NCBI GenBank assembly: GCA_944321635.1
Contig: CALULY010000021.1
Span: 1-36,041, forward strand
Direction: 5' to 3'
Length of the DNA: 36,041 nucleotides
Source: an uncultured Bacteroidaceae bacterium
Lineage (GTDB): Bacteria; Bacteroidota; Bacteroidia; Bacteroidales; Bacteroidaceae
The notes beneath the pieces were generated by a model. The model was not told the DNA's origin. It saw nothing but the letters and a program-made list of their open reading frames with translations, and searched no databases. The position numbers were made by a program, and so were the translations under genes. Positions 1 through 8,485 of the stretch are shown piece by piece (within the stretch, counting starts at the first letter, position 1; each line of letters opens with the position of its first letter).

Positions 1-5
1 TTTTG

Positions 6-14
6 TATATTTGC
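6..14 (+). promoter_or_regulatory. Bacteroidota -7 box at the edge of the first long repeat
   Basis: TATATTTGC matches the Bacteroidota -7 consensus TAnnTTTG exactly and points rightward into the repeat at 10-142. The matching -33 element would lie off the left edge of the window. The inverted copy of the repeat at 18577-18712 has an equivalent box in the same relative place, which is the main support for calling this a promoter. Confidence 0.5.
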
Positions 15-142
15 ATCCATAAGAGTTACCCGAACAAGCAAAGCGATGCAGACCACGGCAATTAGGACGGTTGCCAATTCATTACCTGAAAACGAAGTAA
101 TTCTTCTAACTCTCTTGATTTCAAAGAGGTATATTCCTTATA
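10..142 (+). repeat. Long dispersed repeat, left copy (possible small RNA gene)
   Basis: This stretch matches the reverse complement of 18577-18712 at about nine positions in ten by eye. Shared blocks include TTGCATCC, GAGTTACC and ATTAGGACGGTTGCC. No reading frame looks protein-like. Potential hairpins are an ATTAC/GTAAT pair around 90-112 and a pair around the CTTGATTTC block near 115-135. The promoter box at 6-14 would transcribe it rightward. It could be a non-coding RNA gene, a leader of something lost, or a mobile-element end. No obvious poly-U terminator follows. Confidence 0.6.
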
Positions 143-384
143 CAGATTTACGCAATTCCACAGCACTGCAAGCCGCGATGACATAAAAACTGCAAGAGCA
201 ACCGCACGCCACATTCATCCCATCATCTCGACCGCCTGATGGCGTGGCACAGCTGTCCCATCTCAAACGAGCGGGTTGCGGCCTCTACCGCGCCAGACAG
301 TATGACCGAGCGCCGTCAAACCTGCGGTTCAGCCATCACCGGCAACGGCGGCAGGCAACCAGACCGGGTGGAAAAGGCGATGAT
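143..384. other. Intergenic stretch with no recognised gene
   Basis: Nothing convincing is encoded here. A 66-codon open frame at 239-439 runs into the repeat cassette and has no homology I recognise, so it is probably chance. Short copies of the cassette's flank motif begin at 385. Confidence 0.5.
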
Positions 385-561
385 GTCGGACATAAACTTC
401 AGTGAGGTCTGGCATAAAGTTGGATTGCCCGGTGCTTAAAGTTCATTCAAAAGTTTTGTTTATATATTCAAAACTTCTGTTTATATAAACAAAAGTTCTG
501 TTTATATATTCAGAACTTTTGTTTTTACTTTATGTCAGGAGATAATGAACTTTAAGCACCG
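385..561. repeat. Palindromic 21-nt-unit repeat cassette, copy 1
   Basis: Four tandem units of about 21 nt occupy roughly 450-530. They form hairpin A (arms 451-458 and 469-476, loop TTTATATATT), a 14-bp perfect palindrome (478-491) and hairpin B (12-bp arms 489-500 and 511-522, the same loop). An 18-bp perfect inverted repeat encloses them (430-447 and 544-561). Flank motifs of the form GTCnGrCATAAAGT lie at 385-398 and 407-420, with an inverted copy at 527-538. Positions 438-534 are identical to 6565-6661. The cassette ends about 75 bp before the rlmD promoter. A MITE-like element, a protein-binding array or a regulatory RNA are all possible. Confidence 0.85.
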
Positions 562-635
562 AGCAAACCAAGTCTTGGTCTTACCTCACAGGATTTTGTC
601 CCTTGCCATGGTGGCAGCAGACGGCGCGGGGCGTG

Positions 636-666
636 TTGGCGGGACGGGATAATTGGCGTACTTTTG
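636..666 (+). promoter_or_regulatory. rlmD promoter
   Basis: TTGG at 636-639 and TACTTTTG at 659-666 are separated by 19 bp and match the Bacteroidota -33 and -7 elements. Transcription would start near 672, which rules out start codons upstream of that point for rlmD. Confidence 0.7.
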
Positions 667-695
667 CAGCGTTTCACAATCAAATCCTAATCAAA

Positions 696-2114
696 TTGGC
701 ACGTAAGAAGAAAGAACTGCCCCTGCTGGAGGATGTCACGATCACTGGCATCGCCAACGAGGGCAAGGCGATAGCGAGAGTTGACAACTATGTCATCTTC
801 GTCCCCTACGCCGTCCCGGGCGATGTCGTGGACTTGCAGGTGAGGAAGAAGAAACGCAATTATGCCGAGGCGGTCATCGCGTCGCTCAAACACCCGTCCG
901 ACAAGCGTCGCGAGGCACGATGCAAGCACTACGGCGTGTGCGGGGGCTGCAAGTGGCAAGTTCTGGACTACGGCGAGCAGCTCAAATTCAAGCAGGAGCT
1001 TGTCACCGACCTGCTCACACGCATCGGCAAACTGGAGTTGCCGCCCGTCTCGCCCATCATCGGGTCGGAGCGCACGTTGCGGTACAGGAACAAGCTGGAA
1101 TACACTTTCTCCAACAAGAGGTGGCTGACCGAGGACGAGATCAAGTCGGGTGAGGCCTACCAGAAGGACGGGCTGGGATTCCACATCCCGGAGGCATTCG
1201 ACAAAGTGCTCGACATCGACGAGTGCTGGTTGCAGGACGAGGTGTCGGACAGGATACGCAACGAGGTCAAGCGTTTTGCCAAAGCCGAGGGGATGCCATT
1301 CTATGACATCCGCAACCGCGAGGGTTTCCTGCGCAACCTCATCGTGAGGACGGCAAACACTGGCGAACTGATGGTCATCCTGGTGGTGCGAAACGTCGAG
1401 AACCAATACGACAAGCAGCTCGCCACGATAATGGATTTCATCGCCGGCACTTTCCCTGAGATAACTTCGCTCATGTACATCGTCAACAACAAGAGCAACG
1501 ACACCTACACCGACCTGCCGGCATCCGTGTGGCGTGGCAAAGACCACATCATCGAGACGATGGAAGGACTGCGGTTCAAGGTCGGGCCTAAGTCGTTCTA
1601 CCAGACCAACAGCGAGCAGGCGCACGCCCTCTACCAGGTCGCGAGGCAGGCGGCCGGGTTGACGGGTGACGAGCTGGTCTACGACCTCTATACGGGGACA
1701 GGTACGATAGCCAACTTCGTGGCAGCCAAGGCGCGCGAGGTCATCGGCATCGAGTATGTGCCTGACGCCATCGAGGATGCCAAGGTCAACTCGCAGTTAA
1801 ACGGCATAGGCAACACCCGTTTCTTTGCCGGCGACATGAAAGACATCCTGACCGACGCGTTCATATCAGAGCATGGCCGCCCCGATGTCATAATCACCGA
1901 CCCTCCACGGGCGGGGATGCACCCGTCGGTCATCGACACCATCCTCAACGCCAAGCCACGCACCATCGTCTATGTCAGCTGCAACCCAGCCACACAGGCG
2001 AGAGACCTTGAGACGCTGTGCGGTGATGGCTATGCCGTGACGGCGGTGCAGCCGGTGGATATGTTCCCCCACACTCATCATGTGGAGAATGTAGTTACAC
2101 TCAAAATCAAATGA
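696..2114 (+). CDS. rlmD: 23S rRNA (uracil-5-)-methyltransferase, RlmD/RumA family
   Basis: This SAM-dependent enzyme makes 5-methyluridine in 23S rRNA; the exact target base is not readable from sequence. Counting from the TTG at 696 (472 residues), an N-terminal TRAM-like RNA-binding domain comes first. Iron-sulphur cluster cysteines C76, C82 and C85 follow (CxxxxxCxxC), with a likely fourth in DECW. Then come the SAM-binding YDLYTGTGTIANF, the DPPRAGMHP motif, the catalytic cysteine in YVSCNP, and the C-terminal DMFPHTHHVE. The frame is open from an ATG at 609 or earlier, but a good promoter lies at 636-666. The TTG also gives the family's usual start (xARKKKELPLLE). An RluA-family gene follows 3 nt after the stop, suggesting an RNA-modification operon. 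Confidence 0.93.
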   Translation: MARKKKELPLLEDVTITGIANEGKAIARVDNYVIFVPYAVPGDVVDLQVRKKKRNYAEAVIASLKHPSDKRREARCKHYGVCGGCKWQVLDYGEQLKFKQELVTDLLTRIGKLELPPVSPIIGSERTLRYRNKLEYTFSNKRWLTEDEIKSGEAYQKDGLGFHIPEAFDKVLDIDECWLQDEVSDRIRNEVKRFAKAEGMPFYDIRNREGFLRNLIVRTANTGELMVILVVRNVENQYDKQLATIMDFIAGTFPEITSLMYIVNNKSNDTYTDLPASVWRGKDHIIETMEGLRFKVGPKSFYQTNSEQAHALYQVARQAAGLTGDELVYDLYTGTGTIANFVAAKAREVIGIEYVPDAIEDAKVNSQLNGIGNTRFFAGDMKDILTDAFISEHGRPDVIITDPPRAGMHPSVIDTILNAKPRTIVYVSCNPATQARDLETLCGDGYAVTAVQPVDMFPHTHHVENVVTLKIK

Positions 2115-2117
2115 ACC

Positions 2118-3023
2118 ATGCGGCACGGCACGACAAAAAGGAACACTGAGTTCAAAGTCCGCGAGCCGGCAATGCTCCTGGACTTCTTGATGAAAGCATT
2201 CTCCGGCATCAGCAGGAGTTCCGCCAAGTCCTGCCTCACCAACAGGCGGGTAATGGTCAACTCGGTCATCGTGACGAGACACGACTTCGCACTCACGCCA
2301 GGCATGGTCGTCGAGGTCAGCAAAGGGGGGCGGAAGCACGAGTTCCGCAACAGGAACCTGAAGCTCTTGTACGAAGACCAATACATTTTAGTCGTTGAGA
2401 AAGCAGCCGGCCTCCTCACCATCGCCACGGCGCGGGAAAAGGAGAGGACGGCGCACGTCATCCTCAACGACTATGCCCGCAAGGCTTGGCACGGACGTGT
2501 GTTCATCGTCCACAGGCTCGACCGCGACACGTCTGGAATCCTTGTTTTCGCCAAAGACGAGAAGACCAAGACCAAGATGCAAGAGCGGTGGAACGAGTTG
2601 GTCAAGGTGCGTGGCTATGTGGCAATCGTCTCGGGCGACATGGAGAAAGATGACGGCACCGTCACCTCCTGGCTCAGGGAGAACGCACAACACACCGTCT
2701 ATTCGTCACCAGTGCCGGGAGAAGGCGATCTGGCCGTGACAAACTACAAGACACTGGTCAGGAAAAACGGATATTCACTCGTCGAACTCCAGCTTGAGAC
2801 AGGTCGCAGGAACCAGATCAGAGTGCACATGAAGGACTTGGGCCATCCTGTCGTAGGCGACAAGAGGTATGGCAACGGCGACGACCCCATAGGCCGCCTC
2901 GCCCTACACGCCTACAAACTGGAATTCATCCACCCTGCAACTGGCAAGACGATGAGGTTTGAAATCCCATATCCCCAACAATTCAGACAAATATTCAAAA
3001 CACAACAACAGACATGGCCATAA
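2118..3023 (+). CDS. RluA-family 23S rRNA pseudouridine synthase
   Basis: This predicted enzyme converts uridine to pseudouridine in structured RNA. The 301-residue protein has an N-terminal S4-like RNA-binding segment (about residues 15-65, with SSAKSCLTNRRVMVN). The catalytic domain carries the RluA signature HRLDRDTSGILVFAKD; its second aspartate is the expected nucleophile. RRNQIRVHMKDLGHPVVGDK is the conserved distal motif. The start lies 3 nt after rlmD. The end overlaps the next gene by 10 nt, so rlmD, this gene and the carbonic-anhydrase-like gene form a tight operon. Which uridine it modifies (RluA, RluC or RluD type) cannot be told. Confidence 0.9.
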   Translation: MRHGTTKRNTEFKVREPAMLLDFLMKAFSGISRSSAKSCLTNRRVMVNSVIVTRHDFALTPGMVVEVSKGGRKHEFRNRNLKLLYEDQYILVVEKAAGLLTIATAREKERTAHVILNDYARKAWHGRVFIVHRLDRDTSGILVFAKDEKTKTKMQERWNELVKVRGYVAIVSGDMEKDDGTVTSWLRENAQHTVYSSPVPGEGDLAVTNYKTLVRKNGYSLVELQLETGRRNQIRVHMKDLGHPVVGDKRYGNGDDPIGRLALHAYKLEFIHPATGKTMRFEIPYPQQFRQIFKTQQQTWP

Positions 3024-3595
3024 TCAAAACAATCGAAGGGCTGACACCCAAATTCGGCAAGCACTGCTACTTCTCAGAGGGCGCAGCCATAATCGGAGAC
3101 GTCACCATGGGCGACAATTGCACAGTGTGGTTCAACGCCGTAGTCAGGGGTGATGTCCACTACATCAAGATAGGCAACAACGTGAACATCCAGGACTGCT
3201 CTTGCCTGCACACTCTGCTGGGCAAAGCTCCCATAATCATAGGCAACGACGTGACCATAGGCCACAGCGTCACCCTGCACGGATGCGAAGTGAAAGACGG
3301 GGCATTGATCGGCATGGGGGCGACAGTCCTCGACCACGCCATCATAGGACATGGGGCGATAGTCGCCGCCGGAGCATTGGTGTTGAAGAACACAGTCATC
3401 GGCGACGGCGAACTGTGGGGCGGCGTGCCTGCCAAGTTCATCAAGAAAGTTGACCCCGTGCAGGCCAAAGAGTTGAATGCAACCTACGCCAGTCACTATG
3501 TCGAGTACTCGGACTGGTATCGCCGCGCCGATGCCGACCCAAGCAACACGACGGTCTGCACGACATCGGAAGAATACGAGGCGGCGAAAAAGTGA
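3014..3595 (+). CDS. Gamma-carbonic-anhydrase-like left-handed beta-helix protein (YrdA/PaaY family)
   Basis: This 193-residue protein has the hexapeptide repeats of a left-handed beta-helix throughout about residues 15-150, for example IIGNDVTIGHSV and ALIGMGATVLDHAII. H66, H84 and H89 match the three zinc-binding histidines of gamma carbonic anhydrases. Members are usually trimeric and cytoplasmic; many have weak or unknown activity, so carbonic anhydrase activity is not assured. It overlaps the pseudouridine synthase gene by 10 nt in another frame and is last in its operon, ending just before a strong hairpin. Confidence 0.88.
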   Translation: MAIIKTIEGLTPKFGKHCYFSEGAAIIGDVTMGDNCTVWFNAVVRGDVHYIKIGNNVNIQDCSCLHTLLGKAPIIIGNDVTIGHSVTLHGCEVKDGALIGMGATVLDHAIIGHGAIVAAGALVLKNTVIGDGELWGGVPAKFIKKVDPVQAKELNATYASHYVEYSDWYRRADADPSNTTVCTTSEEYEAAKK

Positions 3596-3626
3596 ACCGA
3601 TTGCCGCATCACTGTCAACGACAACA

Positions 3627-3667
3627 GACGACAAAGGCGGAGGGTTTGCCCCTCCGCCTTTGTCGTC
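3627..3667. terminator. Bidirectional terminator between the rlmD operon and valS
   Basis: An 18-bp perfect inverted repeat (3627-3644 and 3650-3667) has a 5-nt loop and sits between two converging genes. Neither side has a long T tract, but AT-rich sequence follows on the plus strand. It most likely ends both transcripts. Confidence 0.75.
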
Positions 3668-3668
3668 A

Positions 3669-3692
3669 ATATATAATTATGTTATAGGCTCA
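3669..3692 (-). promoter_or_regulatory. Short 3'-flank motif shared with lipA
   Basis: Read on the minus strand directly after the valS stop codon, the sequence begins TGAGCCTATA and continues into CAT plus an alternating TA tract. The same ten bases followed by CATTATATAT begin at the lipA stop codon (14969-14990). Its function is unknown. Confidence 0.4.
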
Positions 3693-6320
3693 TCATTTGC
3701 CGCCACGCAACGCAGCGAGGCTCTCCTTGATTGAGGCGATTTTTGACTCGGCATCAGACTGCTTCTTGCGTTCCCTGTCTATCACGGCCGCCGGGGCGTT
3801 GTCAACAAATTTGGAGTTAGAGAGCTTCTTCATCACAGATTGCAGGAAACCTTCCTGGTATTGCAAGTCGGCTTCAAGTTTCCGTATCTCGGCCTCGACA
3901 TCGAGCTTGTCTCCAAGGCTGATGGCGTACTCTGACGTGCCGACAAGGAATGATATGGCATTGTCACTCTTTGCCTCGACCACTGCCACCGAAGACAAGT
4001 TGCCCAACTTCCTGACCACGACCTCAAAAGCTGAGAGTTTGTCCTCTCCTACCGCCTGGAGTTCAAGGGCGTCCTTGGCCGGGATGTTCTTTTGCAGACG
4101 GATGGAACGCACGTTTGTCACGAGCTGTTTGACCAATTCAAACGATTCCAGCAGATTGCTATCCGGTTGCCCGGCAGATTGCAACGGCGCATACATGATT
4201 GATTCGCCGTCAGCCCTGTCGGCGATGTGCTGCCACAGCTCTTCGGTAATGAACGGCATGAACGGATGCAACTGCACCAGCAGACGGTTGAAGAAGTCCA
4301 GCGTCACCTTGTACGTCACCCCATCGACGGGACAACCGTATGCGGGTTTGACTATTTCCAGATACCACGACGAGAACTCATCCCAGAACAGGCGGTAGAG
4401 TGCCATGATAGCCTCGCTTAGACGGTACTTTGAGAACAGATCCTCGACCTCGGCAGCCGTCGCGTCCAACTTGCTCGCAAACCAGTCGGCAGCCATCCTC
4501 GCAGCCAACGGTTGCTCGGCGGCCTCATCCACCGTCCAGCCCTTGACAAGCCGGAAGGCGTTCCAGATTTTGTTGCAGAAGTTGCGTCCTTGCTCGCACA
4601 ACGCCTCGTCAAACAGGATGTCATTGCCGGCCGGGGCAGAGAGCATCATGCCCATTCTCACGCCGTCCGCGCCGAATTTGTCGATGAGATCGAGCGGATC
4701 GGGCGAATTACCAAGCGACTTGGACATCTTGCGCCCGATCTTGTCCCTGACTATGCCGGTGAAATAGACGTTATCAAACGGCTTGTCTCCCATGAATTCA
4801 TAGCCGGCCATTATCATGCGCGCCACCCAGAAGAAGATTATGTCAGGTCCCGTAACAAGGTCTGTCGTGGGATAATAGTAGCTGATCTCCTCATTCCCCG
4901 GGTTGTTGATGCCGTCAAATAGCGATATGGGCCACAGCCACGACGAGAACCACGTGTCGAGCGCATCGTCGTCCTGCCGCAACTCGCTGATGTCCATCTT
5001 GCGTCCAGTCTTGGCCTCGGCTCTGGCGAGTGCCGCTTCCGGTGTTTCCGCCACGACGAATCCGCCCTCGGGGAGGTAGTAGGCCGGGATGCGGTGTCCC
5101 CACCACAGCTGGCGGCTTATGCACCAGTCCTTTATGTTCTCCATCCAGTAGCGGTAGGTGTTCTTGTACTTGGCGGGGTAGAATTTTATTTCATCACCCA
5201 TCACCGCGTCGAGAGCGGGGCGTGCCAGATCGCTCATCTTCAAGAACCACTGCATCGACAACTTGGGCTCGATGACCACGTTGGTACGTTCCGAATAACC
5301 CACTTTGTTGGTGTAGTCCTCAGCCTTTAGCAAAAGGCCGGCGGCATCAAGGTCTTTGACGATCTGCTTGCGCACGTCAAAACGGTCCATCCCGACATAC
5401 ATACCGGCAGCCTCGCTCAGCGTGCCGTTGTCGTTGAATATGTCGATGGACGGCAGCCCGTGCTTCTCGCCCAGCATATAGTCGTTGACATCGTGCGCAG
5501 GGGTCACTTTGAGGCAACCCGTGCCGAATTCCATGTCAACATAGTCATCCTCGATGACAGGGATCTCGCGCCCCACCAACGGCACGACCACCCTCTTGCC
5601 ACGCAAATGCGCCTTGGTCTCATCGTTGGGGTTGATGCACATCGCGGTGTCCCCCATTATGGTCTCGGGACGGGTGGTAGCCACGATGGCATAGTCGTCC
5701 GTGCCTACGATTTTATATTTGAGGTAATACAACTTGCCATGCTCTTCCTTGTAGACGACCTCCTCGTCACTGACAGCCGTCAACGCCTTGGGATCCCAGT
5801 TGACCATGCGCACACCACGATAGATCAGGCCTTTTTCATAAAGGTCCACAAACACCTTGATGACACTCTTGCTGCGCACCTCGTCCATGGTGAACGCTGT
5901 CCTGTCCCAGTCGCATGACGCGCCCAGGCGGCGCAGTTGCTTGAGGATTATGCCACCGTGCTCCCGCGTCCACTCCCAAGCGTGGCCGAGGAACTCGTCA
6001 CGCGAGAGGTCGGTTTTCTTGATGCCGTCGGCGGCAAGTCTGGCCACCACCTTGGCTTCAGTCGCTATCGAGGCATGGTCAGTGCCCGGCACCCAGCAAG
6101 CGTTCAGGCCTTTGAGGCGCGCGCGGCGGACGAGTATGTCCTGGATAGTGTTGTTGAGCATGTGGCCCATGTGCAAAACACCCGTGACATTCGGCGGCGG
6201 GATGACGACAGTGTAAGGTTTGCGGTTGTCGGGGCGCGACGCGAAGAGTTTGTGGTCGAGCCAGTATTTGTACCATTTGGATTCCACCTCCGAGGGGTCG
6301 TATTTGCTACTCAATTCCAT
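3693..6320 (-). CDS. valS: Valyl-tRNA synthetase
   Basis: This enzyme charges tRNA-Val with valine and edits mischarged threonine. The 875-residue class I synthetase has [13 protein letters not shown] (residues 41-53, containing the HIGH equivalent) and KMSKS at about 530-534. Between them lies the large CP1 editing domain. The C-terminus has a charged coiled coil typical of ValRS (about residues 810-875). The frame stays open to 6485, but the start at 6320 (MELSSKYD) matches the family's N-terminus and lies downstream of a good -7 box at 6365-6372. It converges with the rlmD operon and shares its terminator. Confidence 0.97.
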   Translation of the reverse strand: MELSSKYDPSEVESKWYKYWLDHKLFASRPDNRKPYTVVIPPPNVTGVLHMGHMLNNTIQDILVRRARLKGLNACWVPGTDHASIATEAKVVARLAADGIKKTDLSRDEFLGHAWEWTREHGGIILKQLRRLGASCDWDRTAFTMDEVRSKSVIKVFVDLYEKGLIYRGVRMVNWDPKALTAVSDEEVVYKEEHGKLYYLKYKIVGTDDYAIVATTRPETIMGDTAMCINPNDETKAHLRGKRVVVPLVGREIPVIEDDYVDMEFGTGCLKVTPAHDVNDYMLGEKHGLPSIDIFNDNGTLSEAAGMYVGMDRFDVRKQIVKDLDAAGLLLKAEDYTNKVGYSERTNVVIEPKLSMQWFLKMSDLARPALDAVMGDEIKFYPAKYKNTYRYWMENIKDWCISRQLWWGHRIPAYYLPEGGFVVAETPEAALARAEAKTGRKMDISELRQDDDALDTWFSSWLWPISLFDGINNPGNEEISYYYPTTDLVTGPDIIFFWVARMIMAGYEFMGDKPFDNVYFTGIVRDKIGRKMSKSLGNSPDPLDLIDKFGADGVRMGMMLSAPAGNDILFDEALCEQGRNFCNKIWNAFRLVKGWTVDEAAEQPLAARMAADWFASKLDATAAEVEDLFSKYRLSEAIMALYRLFWDEFSSWYLEIVKPAYGCPVDGVTYKVTLDFFNRLLVQLHPFMPFITEELWQHIADRADGESIMYAPLQSAGQPDSNLLESFELVKQLVTNVRSIRLQKNIPAKDALELQAVGEDKLSAFEVVVRKLGNLSSVAVVEAKSDNAISFLVGTSEYAISLGDKLDVEAEIRKLEADLQYQEGFLQSVMKKLSNSKFVDNAPAAVIDRERKKQSDAESKIASIKESLAALRGGK

Positions 6321-6364
6321 AATTGCTATTACATCAATGGTTTGACTAATCGGTTTAGAGAGCG

Positions 6365-6372
6365 CAAAGTTA
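6365..6372 (-). promoter_or_regulatory. valS -7 promoter box
   Basis: TAACTTTG on the minus strand matches TAnnTTTG exactly and lies 45 bp upstream of the valS ATG at 6320. The -33 element is weak (GCTGG about 17 bp upstream). It supports 6320 as the start rather than the upstream start at 6485. Confidence 0.6.
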
Positions 6373-6489
6373 ACAATTTTAGATAGATGCCAGCCGTGCC
6401 GCCCCCACTCTTTTGCGCCGCTTGTCCCGCCCGACACGCCGGCAAGGCCGTTGGACAGGGCGGTTGCATCAGACCCGAGCACCACTTAA

Positions 6490-6689
6490 GTCAGGCATAA
6501 AGTCCCACCACTCGCCGGGAAAAGTTCCATTGGGTCAGACATAAAGTCAGATCAGGTAGGACATAAAGTTCATTCAAAAGTTTTGTTTATATATTCAAAA
6601 CTTCTGTTTATATAAACAAAAGTTCTGTTTATATATTCAGAACTTTTGTTTTTACTTTATGCGCCGGGCAAGCCAACTTTAGGCCTGAC
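6490..6689. repeat. Palindromic 21-nt-unit repeat cassette, copy 2
   Basis: The 97-nt core 6565-6661 is identical to 438-534. Hairpin A arms are 6578-6585 and 6596-6603; hairpin B arms are 6616-6627 and 6638-6649. Closing arms CATAAAGT (6562-6569) and ACTTTATG (6654-6661) pair perfectly. Three flank motifs of the form GTCAGRCATAAAGT stand at 6490-6503, 6534-6547 and 6556-6569. An inverted one (reverse complement GTCAGGCCTAAAGT) is at 6676-6689, with a degenerate further copy near 6697-6712. It lies in the gap between divergent valS and dnaB. Confidence 0.85.
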
Positions 6690-6901
6690 CCAAATGAAGT
6701 TTTGGCCGGACGTCATCGACTTTCTGTCTGGCCAAATGTGATTTTTCCCACGGCCTGCCAGCTCGGACAGCGGCACACAAGCCGCAAAGAAGCACAATGT
6801 GCCACTCGCCCCCGACCGGCAATGCCCAGCGGCCATCCGCCCGCCGGGCAGGCGACACGCCGTCTTGCCCGGGCTATGGCAGATTTATTGGCGGGCAAGG
6901 C
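6690..6901. other. Intergenic stretch upstream of dnaB
   Basis: The short open frames here have no recognisable content and are probably chance. Apart from a degenerate flank motif near 6697-6712, nothing is evident until the dnaB promoter. Confidence 0.5.
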
Positions 6902-6932
6902 TTGTGCCAGTCGTCGCTAAAACCTACTTTTG
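6902..6932 (+). promoter_or_regulatory. dnaB promoter
   Basis: TTG at 6902-6904 and TACTTTTG at 6925-6932, separated by 20 bp, match the Bacteroidota consensus. Transcription would begin near 6939, giving a leader of about 23 nt before the ATG at 6962. Confidence 0.7.
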
Positions 6933-6961
6933 CCACTCTGTTTTTCCTAACCAGCTAAGAC

Positions 6962-8473
6962 ATGACAACCATAAACAAAAGACCGCGCAAGGGTGCGGCC
7001 GACAACAACACCGCCCTCGAGGAACTGGGACACGTCCCGCCCAGGGCCGTCGAGTTTGAAGAAGCCGTGCTCGGCGCGTTGATGATCGAAAAGGATGCCT
7101 ATTCGCTCGTGAGCGAGATCCTCAAGCCGCAGTCGTTCTACGAAATCAAGCACCAGAAAATCTACCAGGCCATCCAGAACCTCTCCATCGAGCAGAAGCC
7201 CGTGGACATAATCACCGTCGCCGAGGAATTGAGGAAGATGGGCGACTTGGAGTTTGTCGGCGGGCCGTTCTACATCACGCAACTGAGCAACAAGGTGATT
7301 TCGTCGGCGCACATCGAGTACCACGCACGCATCATAGCGCAGAAGCACCTGGCACGCGAGCTCATCAGCTACACGAGCCGCATCCAGACCAAGGCATTCG
7401 ACGAGACCATCGACGTGGACGACCTGATGCAGGAGGCCGAGGGCCAACTCTTCGAGATTTCGCAGCAGAACATGATGAAGGACTACACCCAGATCAATCC
7501 CGTCATCGACAATGCTTTTGAGCTGCTCAGGAAGGCTGCCGCCCGCACCGACGGGTTGAGCGGGCTTGAGACAGGCTTCACGGAACTGGACAAGATCACG
7601 TCTGGCTGGCAGAACTCCGACCTCATCATCATCGCTGCACGCCCGGCAATGGGCAAGACGGCCTTTGTGTTGTCGATGGCAAAGAACATCACGGTCAACT
7701 ACCGGCAGCCAGTGGCGATGTTTTCGCTTGAGATGGCCAACGTGCAATTGGTCAACCGCCTCATCTCCAACGTCTGCGAGATCCCGAGCGAAAAGATCAA
7801 GAGCGGGCAGCTGGCACAATATGAGTGGAGCCAACTGGACATCAAGTCCAAGGAGCTGTACGACGCGCCCCTCTACCTCGACGACACGCCGTCGCTCTCG
7901 GTGTTCGAGCTGCGCACCAAGGCACGCCGCCTCGTCAGGGAGCACGGGGTCAAACTGATAATCATCGACTATCTGCAACTGATGAACGCCAACGGCATCA
8001 AGACAGGCAACCGACAAGAGGAAATCTCGACCATCTCGCGCTCTCTCAAAGGACTTGCCAAGGAATTGAACATCCCCGTCATCGCCCTCTCCCAGCTCAA
8101 CCGCAACTCGGAGTCACGCGAGGGCATCGACGGCAAACGGCCTCAGCTGAGCGACCTGCGCGAGTCGGGAGCTATCGAGCAGGATGCCGACATCGTGTGC
8201 TTCATCCACCGCCCGGAGTACTACAAGATTTATGAGGACGAGAACAAGAACGACCTGCGCGGCATGGCGGAATTCATCATCGCCAAGCACCGCAACGGCG
8301 CGGTAGGGCACATCCTGCTGAGGTTCAAGGGCGAGTACATCAAGTTCACCAACAAGGATGAAGACTCCTACCGCCCCATGCCCGATGCCAATGGCAACAT
8401 GGTCATCGACTCAAGGAGCAATGCAGACAACGACATCTACGCGCCGGGCAACCCAGGCGACGTGCCGTTCTGA
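6962..8473 (+). CDS. dnaB: Replicative DNA helicase DnaB
   Basis: DnaB is the hexameric ATP-driven helicase of the replication fork. The 503-residue protein has an N-terminal helical domain (about residues 25-125) and a RecA-like C-terminal domain starting with LETGFTELDKITSGW near 201. Walker A is ARPAMGKTA (226-234), Walker B is LIIIDYLQLM (332-341), and the DnaB motif with LSQLNRNSESR and DLRESGAIEQDAD spans 376-411. A low-complexity tail ends in DVPF, common in this phylum. No intein or insertion is present. It is preceded by its own promoter and converges with the outer-membrane protein gene, leaving 12 nt. Confidence 0.97.
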   Translation: MTTINKRPRKGAADNNTALEELGHVPPRAVEFEEAVLGALMIEKDAYSLVSEILKPQSFYEIKHQKIYQAIQNLSIEQKPVDIITVAEELRKMGDLEFVGGPFYITQLSNKVISSAHIEYHARIIAQKHLARELISYTSRIQTKAFDETIDVDDLMQEAEGQLFEISQQNMMKDYTQINPVIDNAFELLRKAAARTDGLSGLETGFTELDKITSGWQNSDLIIIAARPAMGKTAFVLSMAKNITVNYRQPVAMFSLEMANVQLVNRLISNVCEIPSEKIKSGQLAQYEWSQLDIKSKELYDAPLYLDDTPSLSVFELRTKARRLVREHGVKLIIIDYLQLMNANGIKTGNRQEEISTISRSLKGLAKELNIPVIALSQLNRNSESREGIDGKRPQLSDLRESGAIEQDADIVCFIHRPEYYKIYEDENKNDLRGMAEFIIAKHRNGAVGHILLRFKGEYIKFTNKDEDSYRPMPDANGNMVIDSRSNADNDIYAPGNPGDVPF

Positions 8474-8485
8474 GGGCGGGACGGT

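Noticed and set aside
239-439. 66-codon open frame before rlmD
   Set aside because: It runs through the flank motifs of the repeat cassette, has no recognisable features and no promoter.
450-530. CRISPR-like reading of the 21-nt tandem units
   Set aside because: The units abut one another without unique spacers, and no cas gene is present.
687-1625. Long minus-strand frame inside rlmD
   Set aside because: Antisense shadow of a well-supported gene in GC-rich DNA; its protein is low-complexity and unrecognisable.
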